Positions 26,109 to 35,376 of a stretch of 64,000 nt of DNA are shown here, piece by piece. The first letter of the stretch is position 1. Every line of letters begins with the position of its first letter. A model generated the notes under the pieces. It was not told the DNA's origin. It ran no database searches and saw only the letters and a list, made by a program, of their open reading frames with translations. Origin of the DNA: Phycisphaerales bacterium. GTDB lineage: Bacteria; Planctomycetota; Phycisphaerae; UBA1845. The stretch spans positions 1 to 64,000 of the forward strand of contig JACKHH010000001.1 of assembly GCA_020639095.1 (NCBI GenBank), written 5' to 3'. The position numbers and the translations under genes are program-made.

Positions 26109-26744
26109 ATGACGTCTCGCACCGCCGTTGATCTCCCTTTGCGTTCGCAAACGCCCGCGACCTGGGCAGCCGGTGTGCTGCGCGAACCGCTGGCCCTGCT
26201 CTGCGACCACGCCTACCTCGAACGCAAAGCCGCGACCAACGCGCTGCAACTGCTCAACCGCTGGCCTGAACCCGATCCGCCCGAGAACTGGGTCGTCGCG
26301 ATGACCAGCATCGCGCAGGACGAAGTCGAACACTTGGCGATCGTTGTGCGCCTCCTGCTCAAACGCGGCGGATCGCTCTCGCGCAACCATCGCAACGAGT
26401 ACGCGTCTGCTTTGCACGAACTTGTCCGGTTGGGGCGTGGACCCGAGGAGTTGATCGACCGGTTGATGATCAGCGCGCTCATCGAAGCCCGCTCGTGCGA
26501 ACGCTTCGCGACACTCGCGGACAACTGTGCCGACGAGGAACTCGCGTCGCTTTACGGCTCGCTCTACGCATCAGAGGCCGGTCACTACCGCGTCTTCATC
26601 AACCTCGCGAAACAGCTTGCCGCGTCGCACATTGTCGACGCTCGCTGGAACGAGATGCTCGATGCCGAGGCGCGGATCATTGCGGCACAACCGCCCGGGC
26701 CGACGATGCACAGCGGCATCCCCGACGCTGAATCGCAAGTTTAG
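26109..26744 (+). CDS. miaE: tRNA-(ms2io6A37) hydroxylase MiaE
   Basis: 211 residues, ferritin-like di-iron enzyme that hydroxylates the isopentenyl group at A37 of tRNAs using oxygen. Metal-ligand helices are CDHAYLERKAATNALQLL (Glu), AQDEVEHLAIVVRLL (Glu-x2-His), ISALIEARSCERF (Glu) and SEAGHYRVFINLA (Glu-x2-His). It needs an O2-using organism, so the host is at least microaerobic. Confidence 0.9.
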   Translation: MTSRTAVDLPLRSQTPATWAAGVLREPLALLCDHAYLERKAATNALQLLNRWPEPDPPENWVVAMTSIAQDEVEHLAIVVRLLLKRGGSLSRNHRNEYASALHELVRLGRGPEELIDRLMISALIEARSCERFATLADNCADEELASLYGSLYASEAGHYRVFINLAKQLAASHIVDARWNEMLDAEARIIAAQPPGPTMHSGIPDAESQV

Positions 26745-26854
26745 CGAAGCTGTTTTCACGCTTTCGGGTTGGTGTTTGCCAACTGGCGCAGTACAATCGT
26801 ATCCCGATTGTCAGATGTGCGACACCGACGTACCCGAACTACTGGAAGTACCCC

Positions 26855-27811
26855 ATGGCATCCCCGCTGCAAAGCGACGTCATTCGATTCACCGACAACG
26901 ACTTGCTGATCTTCACGCACATCCCTAAAACGGCTGGGATGACGTTCAAGCGGTTGCTCGGGAAGCAATTTCCCGCGGACCGCATGCCCAAGATCGGCCC
27001 GGACTACCAGGGCAGCATCAATCAGATCAAGGCACTCTCGGATCGGGAAAAAGACCGCGTGCAGTGCCTCAGTGGGCATATCCCTTATGGTATCCACGGC
27101 TACTTCCCCGGACGCACGCCGCATTACATCGCGTTCGTGCGCGACCCGGTGGATCGGGCGCTGTCGGAGTACTTTTTCCTCGCGAAGCGGCCTCAGTTGT
27201 TACCGCTGATCGGCCTCGACGTGAACGCAAAGCTCACGCCCGATGCGTACCTTGAGCATCTGTCGTCGCTGGGCATGCAGGATTTCCAAACCCGCGCCCT
27301 GTGCGGGTACAACGATTTGGTCGAGTCCGTCCTGCCGCCCTATCCGCCGATGGCGGTGGACGATGTTGACGCATTGATTCGCGACATCATCGATGCGTAC
27401 GCGTTCATCGGCACGGTCGAGCGCTTTGACGAATCGTTGCTGTTGATCAAAGAGCTATTCGGTTGGCGCAGCGTGTGCTACGTCAGTCGCAACGTCACCG
27501 GCAAGAACGACAAGCGTCGCGAACTCAAGCATACGATTGCCGCCGAGATTCGCCGGCTCAACCCGATCGACTGCATACTCTACTCCGCGATCAAGGCGCG
27601 CGTGGACGCAGCCATCGCCGAGCGCGGCCGGCAGTTCGCTGAGGAACTTGAATGCTTCCACAGGTCCAACCGCCGGTATGCACATGTGTGGACGCTTTAC
27701 CGTGCGACTGGACTTCGCCGGATCCAAAAGCTCATCGCAAAGCTACGTGCTGCTTCGGCGCGAAGTGCGGGCATACCCACTGCCGGGGCGGCACTCTTGA
27801 CGCTCTCTTAG
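26855..27811 (+). CDS. Sulfotransferase-family protein
   Basis: 318 residues. IFTHIPKTAGMTF (residues 19-31) is the 5'-phosphosulfate loop and YIAFVRDPVDRALSEY the 3'-phosphate loop of the Sulfotransfer_2 group, which transfers sulfate from PAPS to carbohydrates. No signal peptide is visible. The C-terminal 80 residues are basic and lower in similarity. No PAPS-synthesis or polysaccharide genes are adjacent. TTGGTG-N17-TACAAT at 26769-26797 is a possible promoter. Confidence 0.85.
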   Translation: MASPLQSDVIRFTDNDLLIFTHIPKTAGMTFKRLLGKQFPADRMPKIGPDYQGSINQIKALSDREKDRVQCLSGHIPYGIHGYFPGRTPHYIAFVRDPVDRALSEYFFLAKRPQLLPLIGLDVNAKLTPDAYLEHLSSLGMQDFQTRALCGYNDLVESVLPPYPPMAVDDVDALIRDIIDAYAFIGTVERFDESLLLIKELFGWRSVCYVSRNVTGKNDKRRELKHTIAAEIRRLNPIDCILYSAIKARVDAAIAERGRQFAEELECFHRSNRRYAHVWTLYRATGLRRIQKLIAKLRAASARSAGIPTAGAALLTLS

Positions 27812-27967
27812 CATACCACCAGCCGCAGCCGAGGCGTTCCCCAAGCTCCAAACGAACGGGCACACCCTTGCCCGACATTGGCAATTTCGCTATGCTCTCA
27901 GGCCGTTGCAAGTCCAATCACACGAGGCAGAAGCCCGAATTGAGCATATCTGAAAGCGAGGGTCACG

Positions 27968-28384
27968 ATGAAGTTCTTGCTGGGAATGGCACTTTTGATC
28001 GGAGCTGGGGCGGCGGTCTTGCATTTCACGGGCGCGTTCAAATTCAACCCAACCCAGCAGGCGCAGGACGTGATTGCGCAGATCAAGCCGGGCATGGATT
28101 ACAAAAAGGTCGCCGGCATCTCCACACCGCGCAAGTATTGCATCTACGTCAAGAAGACCAAGAGCTTTGGTGGCGAGACGATTGAATACTGGGCTCCGGG
28201 CCCCGACGTGCCCTATGACGAAGCAGCACTGGCTGCCCGCGTCAACGACGGCTCGCTCGGCGGCGGGTTCATGTTCCGCTACAACTTTTCCCAAAGCGAC
28301 ATGTACGAGGTCACGTTTGACCAGTACGGTGCCGTGATTTCGGTGGACAAGAACGAAACGCTGAACAAACTGTTCGATCGCTAG
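27968..28384 (+). CDS. Membrane-anchored small protein
   Basis: 138 residues. One N-terminal helix (LLGMALLIGAGAAVLHFTG) anchors a soluble domain: QQAQDVIAQIKPGMDYKKVA resembles the first helix of SmpA/BamE-like small envelope domains, and a beta-rich part follows (MFRYNFSQSDMYEVTFDQYG). The BamE similarity is only a structural guess. It converges on fmt. Confidence 0.65.
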   Translation: MKFLLGMALLIGAGAAVLHFTGAFKFNPTQQAQDVIAQIKPGMDYKKVAGISTPRKYCIYVKKTKSFGGETIEYWAPGPDVPYDEAALAARVNDGSLGGGFMFRYNFSQSDMYEVTFDQYGAVISVDKNETLNKLFDR

Positions 28385-28408
28385 CGCTTTGCGGGCGGTG
28401 ATGCGTTG

Positions 28409-29377
28409 CTATTGCGCGGCAGCAATCGCCGCGAAGTGATCCCCGGCTTGGACGTGCCTGCCGTTGACGAAATCCTGAAACGTCATGACGCGTGCGCCGT
28501 CGGGTTTGATTTCCAGGACTTCGAGATACCCGTCCGCCGTTGCGACGTAGCGGCGCGCGTCGATCGTGCCCGGTGGTTCGTTTGCGGGCGCTCGGTCGCC
28601 CACGCGTGCCAGCGCGAGCGTCACGGTTTCGCGTTTGCCGGTTGAAGTCGATTCGAAGATACACTTCGCCCCCGGCCAGTCCCACAAACCGCAAACGTGA
28701 TTGGCGATGGTCTTCGCCGTTTGATCGAAGCGAATGTGCCCGTCTTCCTTGCTCAGCTTGGGCGCTTTGGTCGCCTGCGTGTGATCCTGCTCGACGGGCT
28801 CAAATCCGGGGTCGTTCTCCAGCAGTTCGAGCGTGGCGTTGACCGCATCCACACCGATCATACTCAACCGGTCGTGCAGTTCGCACGCGCGTTCATCCTC
28901 CCGCAAACCGGTCGAACGCGTGACGTAGACCGGCCCGGCATCCATGCGATCGACCAGCCGAAACACAGTAACACCGGCTTGCTCGTCGCCGTTGATCACC
29001 GTCCACTGAAACGGAGCAGCTCCGCGATACTTCGGCAGGATCGACGCGTGCAGGTTCACGCACTCATGGGGAAAAACTGAACGCGCCTCGCCGCCAATCT
29101 TCTGCCCGAACGCAATCACCAGCCCGAGGTCCGCGCGCAGGTCACGCAGCTTGGCCACCATCTCCGGCGTGTTGACGTCTTCCGTGGCGATGACCGGCAG
29201 GCCGAGTTCTTCCGCCCACTCACGTACCGGCGTGGGTTTCGCTTTTCGGCCGCGACCGCTGGCGCGATCCGGCTGGGTGATCACACAGACCACTTCATTC
29301 CCGGGATGCGCGGGGTCGGTCAACGAACGCAGCGTGGGAACGGCGAAGTCACCTGAGGCAAAGAGCACAATCTTCAC
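28409..29377 (-). CDS. fmt: Methionyl-tRNA formyltransferase
   Basis: 322 residues. It formylates Met-tRNAi for initiation. VNLHASILPKYRGAAPFQW contains the catalytic Asn/His pair, RMDAGPVY the following Asp, and the C-terminal OB domain starts near 205 (GHIRFDQTAKTIANHV). The start is GTG at 29375-29377, ten bases after the def stop, so it is translated from the def-fmt message. Confidence 0.96.
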   Translation of the reverse strand: MKIVLFASGDFAVPTLRSLTDPAHPGNEVVCVITQPDRASGRGRKAKPTPVREWAEELGLPVIATEDVNTPEMVAKLRDLRADLGLVIAFGQKIGGEARSVFPHECVNLHASILPKYRGAAPFQWTVINGDEQAGVTVFRLVDRMDAGPVYVTRSTGLREDERACELHDRLSMIGVDAVNATLELLENDPGFEPVEQDHTQATKAPKLSKEDGHIRFDQTAKTIANHVCGLWDWPGAKCIFESTSTGKRETVTLALARVGDRAPANEPPGTIDARRYVATADGYLEVLEIKPDGARVMTFQDFVNGRHVQAGDHFAAIAAAQ

Positions 29378-29387
29378 GGGCTGTTGA

Positions 29388-29954
29388 TCACCTCCGCCCG
29401 CGACGCTGCGCTTTGCGGCGTGCGGCCTGAAGCTCTTTGTACTTGGCGTCGAGTTCCTTCAGCGATCGACGATTGGCAATTTCCTCTGCCGGTGACATGT
29501 AGTCGAGGATCAACCGGCCATTGAGGTGGTCGTTCTCGTGCTGCCAGATGCGCGCGACCAGCCCCTCGCCGCGCATGGTCACTTCCGACCCGTCGAGCGT
29601 TTGCGCGGTCACCTCAGCCGACAGCGCCCGGTTGACCTTGACGGTCACGCCCTCGATCGAAAGGCAGCCTTCATCGCCCTCCTCCTGCCCTTCCAGTTTG
29701 GTAAGCTGCGGGTTAATGAAGACCGCGTCGTTCTCCGGCTCGCCGGTCGGGTTCCAGACGAAGATGCGGACCGGCAGGCCAACCTGCGGGCCCGCGAGCC
29801 CCACCCCGTTGTGCCGGTGCATGAGCACGCACATCCGCCGCGCGATCGCCGCCAGCGACTCGTCGAACACCTCGACCGGGGCGCACACCTTCCGCAGCAC
29901 CGGGTCGGGATGGGAAACGATCTTGAGTTTCTCGATCTGCTTCTGGGCGATCAT
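29388..29954 (-). CDS. def: Peptide deformylase
   Basis: 188 residues. The three metal motifs are present: GVGLAGPQVG, EGCLSIEG (Cys ligand) and QHENDHLNG (HExxH ligands). It removes the formyl group from new proteins, and its pairing with fmt ten bases downstream is the usual arrangement. The basic C-terminal tail (KAQRRGRR) is longer than in E. coli. Confidence 0.96.
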   Translation of the reverse strand: MIAQKQIEKLKIVSHPDPVLRKVCAPVEVFDESLAAIARRMCVLMHRHNGVGLAGPQVGLPVRIFVWNPTGEPENDAVFINPQLTKLEGQEEGDEGCLSIEGVTVKVNRALSAEVTAQTLDGSEVTMRGEGLVARIWQHENDHLNGRLILDYMSPAEEIANRRSLKELDAKYKELQAARRKAQRRGRR

Positions 29955-30227
29955 GCGGCCTTTCGGGTCCGGTCAGCCAAGCGTGTACGCTGCGACAATC
30001 GGCAATCCCGGGGATGACAGCGCGCGGTGCGTGCCTTGACAACCTCGACCCACATGCTACCATACGACGCTCGCAGTCGTAAAGACCGTGGCAACAAGAA
30101 CTAAGAACAATCCGGACGCCCGCCCGATCGCTTCGTCCCGTCGATCGATTTGTGTGTCGCACTCTGCGGCGTAACAATCGCGGCACATCCGGTTCCGCAA
30201 TCGAAAACTAAAAGTCGAACAGCCCCC

Positions 30228-31670
30228 ATGGCCAAAGAACCGCCGCCAGCTCCCGCGGACGCGAACGCGCGATACGAAGTCACCGACACGAAGCGTAAAA
30301 GCGCGCGCCGCTGGTTCGAGCAGGCGTCAAAGCTCGTTGACCAACGCAACTACGATTACGCCATCAAGTCATTCGTCGAGGGCCTGACGCTCAACCCTGA
30401 AGCCGTGGACGAAGGATGGCAGCCGCTGCGCGGTTGCGCCGTCGCGCGCTGGCAGACCGGGGGCAAGAAACCGGGCCGCATGGACACGGTCAAGTATTCG
30501 ATGACCACCAAGGACCCGGTCAAGGGCATGGTCAACGCGGCGTGGCTGTTCGGCAACGATCCCAACAGCAGCGACTATGCCGAAGGCATATTCCGCAACG
30601 CCGTCAAAGCCCATTGCGACGATGCAGCCATGTGGGCGGGCCCGATCTATCGCGAGCTTCTGGGCAAGGAAAAGAAGCCCAAACCCAAGAAGTGTACGCA
30701 GCTCAAAGAACTCTACGAAGAACTGGGCGAACGCCAGCAGGCCCGCGGTGATTCCGCACCGGCGATGAAAGCCTTTGAATTGGCGATTGATGCGCTCGCG
30801 TTTCAGAAGCAGATCGAACCAAAGAACCGCGACATTGACAACGTGATCCGCGACCTGTCCACGCGCCTCACGATTCTCAAAGGGAATTACCAGTCAGCCG
30901 ATTCTTTCAAAGACAGCGTGCGCGATTCCGACGAACAGTCGCGGATTCACGACGAAGAGCGCCTGGTGCAAAGCGCCGACCGCCTCGGCGAGTTGATTGA
31001 GAAAGCCCGCCTCGACATGGAGGCCAACCCGGGCATCGAAGCCAAGGTCATCCACTACGTTGACCTGCTCGCGAAGGATGAAACCGACGCCCACGAAAAA
31101 GAGGCGATCAACATCCTCATCGAGCACTACAAGACATCCGAGAATTACCGCTTCAAGCAGCGTGCCGACGAAATCGCGATGCGCCAGCTTCGCCGCCACG
31201 GGCGTCTCGCGAAAGCCTCGGGCGATATGGAGAGGTACAAGGACGCGGTCCGCCGCCAGCTCAGCTTCGAGCTTTCGGTCTTCAAGGAGCGCGTGGCCAA
31301 ATACCCGACCGACCTGCGACTCAAGCACGACTATGGTCGCCGGCTTTTCCAGGCCCGCCGCTTCGACGACGCGATCCCCTTCCTCCAGCAGGGCCGGGGC
31401 GACCCCAAGGTCCGCAACGCGTGCTCGATGTACCTGGGCCGCTGCTTCTACGAAAAAGGGTTCTACTCCCAGGCGGAGAGCGTCCTGACCGAGGCCATCG
31501 AGCAGCATGAGCTGACCGAGGACGAGGTCGCCAAGGAGCTTAACTACTGGCTGGGACGGTCTTTAGCGGATGAGGGGAAGACCGAGGACGCCCGCCGGGT
31601 CTTCGGAAAGCTCATGCAGGTCGACTACAACTACCGCGATGTGCGTGACATCATGGACAAGTTGAAGTAA
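30228..31670 (+). CDS. TPR-repeat protein
   Basis: 480 residues, no signal peptide. N-terminal ARRWFEQASKLVDQRNYDYA begins a TPR pair; the middle (about 190-370) is a charged helical region, and C-terminal TPRs include RLFQARRFDDAIPFLQQGRG and YLGRCFYEKGFYSQAESVL, ending near residue 480. I recall similar proteins as conserved in Phycisphaerae, but no function is known. ATG 30228 begins the conserved part; the frame is open 26 codons further upstream. rpsT follows 130 bases later. Confidence 0.8.
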   Translation: MAKEPPPAPADANARYEVTDTKRKSARRWFEQASKLVDQRNYDYAIKSFVEGLTLNPEAVDEGWQPLRGCAVARWQTGGKKPGRMDTVKYSMTTKDPVKGMVNAAWLFGNDPNSSDYAEGIFRNAVKAHCDDAAMWAGPIYRELLGKEKKPKPKKCTQLKELYEELGERQQARGDSAPAMKAFELAIDALAFQKQIEPKNRDIDNVIRDLSTRLTILKGNYQSADSFKDSVRDSDEQSRIHDEERLVQSADRLGELIEKARLDMEANPGIEAKVIHYVDLLAKDETDAHEKEAINILIEHYKTSENYRFKQRADEIAMRQLRRHGRLAKASGDMERYKDAVRRQLSFELSVFKERVAKYPTDLRLKHDYGRRLFQARRFDDAIPFLQQGRGDPKVRNACSMYLGRCFYEKGFYSQAESVLTEAIEQHELTEDEVAKELNYWLGRSLADEGKTEDARRVFGKLMQVDYNYRDVRDIMDKLK

Positions 31671-31800
31671 GATGCGGGGCTCGTAGGAAACTGATCGCTG
31701 GTCGCAGTGGTGCCGCCAGTGGACACATCGGCTGCTGAGCGGGCTCGTCCGGGCAGCTGACAGAAACGCAAGGCGTTCTTGTAATTCGGAGAAGACACGC

Positions 31801-32076
31801 GTGGCACATTCGCTATCCGCCAAGAAACGTATCCGCCAGAACAGCGCTGCTCGGAAGCGCAACGTCTCCGCCAAGTCGGCGCTCAAGACGCAGATCCGCA
31901 AGTTCGAGGACGCGCTGAAGGCGAACGACCTCGCGACTGCGGAAACGCAGCTCCGCACCGTCACCAAGAAGATCGACCAGACCGCGTCAACCAGCGTGAT
32001 GCACAAGAACGCTGCCGCTCGCCGCAAGTCGCGCCTGGCGAAGAAGCTCAACGCCGCCCGCGCCGCAAAGGGCTAA
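31801..32076 (+). CDS. rpsT: 30S ribosomal protein S20
   Basis: 91 residues, GTG start (MAHSLSAKKRIRQNSAARK). The basic N-terminus and C-terminal HKNAAARRKSRLAKKLNAA match S20, which binds 16S rRNA near the foot of the 30S subunit. A GGAG at 31788-31791 supports the start. A strong intrinsic terminator follows. Confidence 0.96.
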   Translation: MAHSLSAKKRIRQNSAARKRNVSAKSALKTQIRKFEDALKANDLATAETQLRTVTKKIDQTASTSVMHKNAAARRKSRLAKKLNAARAAKG

Positions 32077-32140
32077 GTCGCGAAGAGCGTACGTTGCGCT
32101 TCAGCGCACACGTTGCAGCAGGCAATGCACGGTATTGATA

Positions 32141-32168
32141 CGGGTGGCTTACCGCCGCCCGTTTTTTT
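32141..32168 (+). terminator. Intrinsic terminator after rpsT
   Basis: Arms CGGGTGGC (32141-32148) and GCCGCCCG (32154-32161) with a five-base loop, followed by seven T. Confidence 0.88.
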
Positions 32169-32189
32169 GCGCGCATTTCGCGAAAACCG

Positions 32190-32345
32190 AATCCGAGCCG
32201 CGACTGTCAGGGAGCGGAATCGGTACGAGGTATGGTGGTCACCCTGATGACGTGGAATCGGCGACAACGCATCCGGAACATCTGTTCCTGGTCGAGCGAT
32301 CCTCCCTTCGTCGTCCGCTCCCTTACGGTCGCGGCTCTGTTTTCC
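32190..32345. repeat. Inverted pair of GCTCCCTTACGGTCGCGGCTC elements
   Basis: A reverse copy (GAGCCGCGACTGTCAGGGAG) at about 32194-32213 and a forward copy (GCTCCCTTACGGTCGCGGCT) at about 32318-32337 lie between the rpsT terminator and the TlyA-like gene. The forward copy reaches within 20-30 bases of that gene's start. Confidence 0.78.
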
Positions 32346-32365
32346 CGCCCGTATGATGTCGATTG

Positions 32366-32929
32366 ATGAACGATCCCGCACCATCCCCATTCGTATCGCG
32401 TGGCGGAGAGAAACTGTCTGCCGCGCTCGATGCATTCGTTGTTGACCCGACGGGCTGGGTGTGCGCTGACCTGGGTTGCAACGTCGGCGGTTTCACCGAC
32501 TGCCTGCTCCAACGCGGCGCCCGCAAAGTCTACGCCATCGACACCGGCTATGGCGCGCTCGCGTGGCGCTTGCGAAAAGACGAACGCGTCGTCGTCATGG
32601 AGCGCACCAACGCGCTGCACGTCGAACTGCCCGAACCGGTTGACCTCGTAACAATTGACGTGGCGTGGACGCGACAACACCTGATCCTTCCCGTAGCGCT
32701 GCGTCTGCTTTCCCCGGGCGGGCACATCATCTCGCTCATCAAACCCCACTACGAAGCCGAGCGATCCGACCTGCGTAGCGGCGTGCTGCCTGCGGAAAAA
32801 CTCAACGCCGTACTCGACATCGTCCGAGATCGTGTCGGTGCCGCCGGTCTGCAATACGCCGAAATCATGGAAAGCCCCATCCAAGGCCGCAAAGGCAATC
32901 GCGAGCTTCTTGGCATCCTCCGCACCTGA
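32366..32929 (+). CDS. TlyA-like rRNA methyltransferase lacking the S4 domain
   Basis: 187 residues. It begins at FVSRGGEKLSAALDAF, the point where TlyA/hemolysin-A proteins leave their S4 RNA-binding domain. DLGCNVGGFTDCLLQRGA replaces the usual DxGxSTGGFTD SAM loop, and DTGYGALAWRLRKDERVVVM and SPIQGRKGNRELLGILR are typical TlyA segments. TlyA 2'-O-methylates 16S/23S rRNA. Here the methylase core is complete but the S4 part is absent; no S4 sequence is seen in the upstream 250 bases. ATG 32366 is preferred over TTG 32363. A TATGAT box eight bases upstream hints at a leaderless message. Confidence 0.85.
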   Translation: MNDPAPSPFVSRGGEKLSAALDAFVVDPTGWVCADLGCNVGGFTDCLLQRGARKVYAIDTGYGALAWRLRKDERVVVMERTNALHVELPEPVDLVTIDVAWTRQHLILPVALRLLSPGGHIISLIKPHYEAERSDLRSGVLPAEKLNAVLDIVRDRVGAAGLQYAEIMESPIQGRKGNRELLGILRT

Positions 32930-33036
32930 ACCAACCCACCCACACCGGTCTCTGGATAAGGCGCGCCAGCCTGATCCCAAGACCATAACGGCGCCATGAT
33001 GCGATTGTTGAAAACTGAATATGTGAATTCCACCAT

Positions 33037-33175
33037 GTAGGGCGGGCTATTGCCCGCCGTCGTCAACCAATGGCGTCGTTCACCTACGAATCTGTCGATG
33101 ACGAAAACGCTGCGCGAGAGCATTCACAAGAGGGAACATCGTCACAAGAAAAAGGCGGGCAATAGCCCGCCCTAC
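33037..33175. repeat. Inverted pair of GTAGGGCGGGC-GCCCGCC elements
   Basis: Copies GTAGGGCGGGCTATTGCCCG (from 33037) and GGCGGGCAATAGCCCGCCCT (from 33152) face each other across about 95 bases between convergent genes. Confidence 0.8.
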
Positions 33176-33227
33176 CTTTGACACGGTCACGTCACTCTTA
33201 CCATGCGCAGCGCTACAACCGGTTTGT

Positions 33228-34778
33228 CTAAAACTCCTCGCAGATCGTTTTCGCCTGCATAAAGAGTTGGAGGTAATCCCTGCCACCGGCTTTGCTGTCC
33301 GTGCCCGACATGTTGAACCCGCCGAAGGGCTGCACGTCGACCAGTGCGCCGGTACACTTGCGGTTGAGATACAGGTTGCCGACGTGGAACTCGTGGCGGG
33401 CGCGTTCCAGGCGCATGCGGTCGCGCGAATAGATCGCACCGGTGAGGCCGTACTCCGTGCCGTTGGCGATATCGAGCAGTTCGTTGAAGTTGCGCCCGCG
33501 AATCACCGCGAGCACCGGCCCGAAGATTTCCTCCTGCGCGATCCGCGCATTCGGATCGACGTCGGCGATGATCGTCGGCGGAATGAAGTAACCGCCCATC
33601 GGCACCTCGCCGTCGGCGAGCACCGTCCGCCCTTCGCTTTTCCCAATGTCGATGTATTCCTTGATCTTCGCGAACGCGTGCTTGTCGATCACCCCGCCCA
33701 TGAACACGTTCTCCGGACTGCCCGGATGCCCGATCGTCAGCCCCTTCGCCCCCTCGACGACGCGGTCGAGCAACTCGGCATACACCGATTCGTGTGCGAT
33801 GAGCCGTGAACACGCGGAGCACTTCTGACCCTGGAAACCAAAAGCTGCCGCCACCACGCCATCCGCCGCTGCTTCCAGGTCGGCGGTCTGGTCAACGACG
33901 ATGCAGTCCTTCCCGCCCATCTCCAGAATCGTGCGCTTGAGCCAAATCTGCCCCGGATGCACCTTGGCAGCCCGTTCATAAATCCGCAGGCCGACCTCCT
34001 TCGACCCAGTGAACGCAACCATTCGCGTGTGGCGATGATCGACCAGCGGATCGCCAATCACGCTGCCGCTTCCCGGTAAGAAGTTGAGCACACCGTCCGG
34101 AAGACCAGCCTCGCGGAAAATCTCAACCATCTTGGCTGCGATCACGGGTGCGGTACTCGCGGGTTTCAGCACCACAGTGTTGCCGGTGACGATGGCTGCC
34201 GACGTCATGCCCGTGGTAATTGCCAGCGGGAAATTCCAGGGCGGAATGACCACGCACACGCCCAACGGGATGTAGCGGACCTCGTTCTCTTCACCGGCGT
34301 ACGGCGTCGTTGGATGCCCACCGGACAGTCGCATCATCTCGCGCGCATAGAACTCAAGAAAGTCGATCGCCTCGCACACCCCGGCGTAGGCTTCGATCCA
34401 ACTCTTGCTCACTTCGAAGCACATCCACGCGGAAAGCTCGTAGATGCGGCGACGCATGATGGCCGCTGCTTTCGCGAGGATGCGCGCACGAGTATCGGGC
34501 TCGACGCGACTCCACATTTTGAACGTGTGGTACGCGATCTCGACGGCTTGCTCGGCGTGCTGCGCCGTGGCGCTGGCGACCTGCCCCACGATCTGATCGG
34601 TAGCGGCTGGGCAGATCGAGGTGATGCGGTCGTTCGTCTGAATGTCCTTGCCGCCGATCCGCAGGCTGTAGCTTTTTCCCAACTGCGAGGAGACGGCGTG
34701 GATGGCGTCGAGCATCCGCGCCTTATGGTCGTCCTGCGTGAAATCCACGTACGATTCCGGGCGATATGGGGGCAGCAT
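33228..34778 (-). CDS. rocA: 1-pyrroline-5-carboxylate (glutamate semialdehyde) dehydrogenase
   Basis: 516 residues, full-length ALDH fold. FGFQGQKCSACSRLIAHESV holds the catalytic Cys, LEMGGKDCIVV the catalytic Glu region, PWNFPLAITTGMTSAAIVTG the NAD pocket, and EEIFGPVLAVI the C-terminal motif. The wording QKCSACSR is typical of RocA/PruA2. It oxidises glutamate semialdehyde to glutamate in proline or arginine breakdown. proC lies about 600 bases upstream on the same strand, separated by a repeat island. Confidence 0.93.
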   Translation of the reverse strand: MLPPYRPESYVDFTQDDHKARMLDAIHAVSSQLGKSYSLRIGGKDIQTNDRITSICPAATDQIVGQVASATAQHAEQAVEIAYHTFKMWSRVEPDTRARILAKAAAIMRRRIYELSAWMCFEVSKSWIEAYAGVCEAIDFLEFYAREMMRLSGGHPTTPYAGEENEVRYIPLGVCVVIPPWNFPLAITTGMTSAAIVTGNTVVLKPASTAPVIAAKMVEIFREAGLPDGVLNFLPGSGSVIGDPLVDHRHTRMVAFTGSKEVGLRIYERAAKVHPGQIWLKRTILEMGGKDCIVVDQTADLEAAADGVVAAAFGFQGQKCSACSRLIAHESVYAELLDRVVEGAKGLTIGHPGSPENVFMGGVIDKHAFAKIKEYIDIGKSEGRTVLADGEVPMGGYFIPPTIIADVDPNARIAQEEIFGPVLAVIRGRNFNELLDIANGTEYGLTGAIYSRDRMRLERARHEFHVGNLYLNRKCTGALVDVQPFGGFNMSGTDSKAGGRDYLQLFMQAKTICEEF

Positions 34779-35376
34779 GGTCGAGTTCCTCGCGAATCAG
34801 GTGGCGAACGTTGCTCAGCGCAGCGCCGTGAAGGCGAATCGGCGAGGGCAGGTGAGGAGAAATGAGGTCGCAACGGGCGAGCGACTGCCGTCGACATCAG
34901 GCACACCTGCCGAGTCGATCCGCTTGCAGCAGCGGCAATGCGCTATCCCTTTGCACAACCGACCGGGCGACGCACAGGTCGCGATCGGTTCGCGTTGCTA
35001 CAGGGATTGTATCGCCGAAATTCGATTCGGCATCAAGTCCATCGGGATAATGCCCATACGGCGCGCCATACGCGGGGCCCCCAATACACCGAACCCACAG
35101 AACGCCACGAGAACATCACACATTCATTTCAACGGAGGCCAACGCCCTGCAAGGGCGCAAGTCACTAGCCAGGGGTGCAACCCCTGGTGTGCGAAGGGGT
35201 AACGCAACAAGAGCCCTGAAAAGGGCGACAGGTTGCGATACGCGGACGCCCCGAGTGTGTCGCCCATTGCAGGGCTCCGACCGCCAGCCTGCAATCGCTA
35301 CCAGGCGTTTGCGCGCCTGGCTAAACACTGCGGCCCTTGCCGGGCCGGTCCACCGGTCGCTTCCACGCGATCGTAA
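34779..35376. repeat. Intergenic island with several palindromic GC elements
   Basis: No gene seen in 34779-35376. From 35144 it contains CGCCCTGCAAGGGCG (35144-35158), CCAGGGGTGCAACCCCTGG (35169-35187), GCCCTGAAAAGGGC (35212-35225), AGGCGTTTGCGCGCCT (35302-35317) and CGGCCCTTGCCGGGCCGG (35331-35348). The first part (34779-35140) shows nothing I can interpret. Related pieces are at 39950-40138. Confidence 0.7.

Noticed and set aside
31671..31800. Possible structured leader for S20 autoregulation
   Set aside because: I could not draw a convincing conserved fold from one sequence.
35144..35348. Possible CRISPR-like repeat cluster
   Set aside because: The palindromes differ in sequence and spacing, and there are no equal spacers or cas genes.
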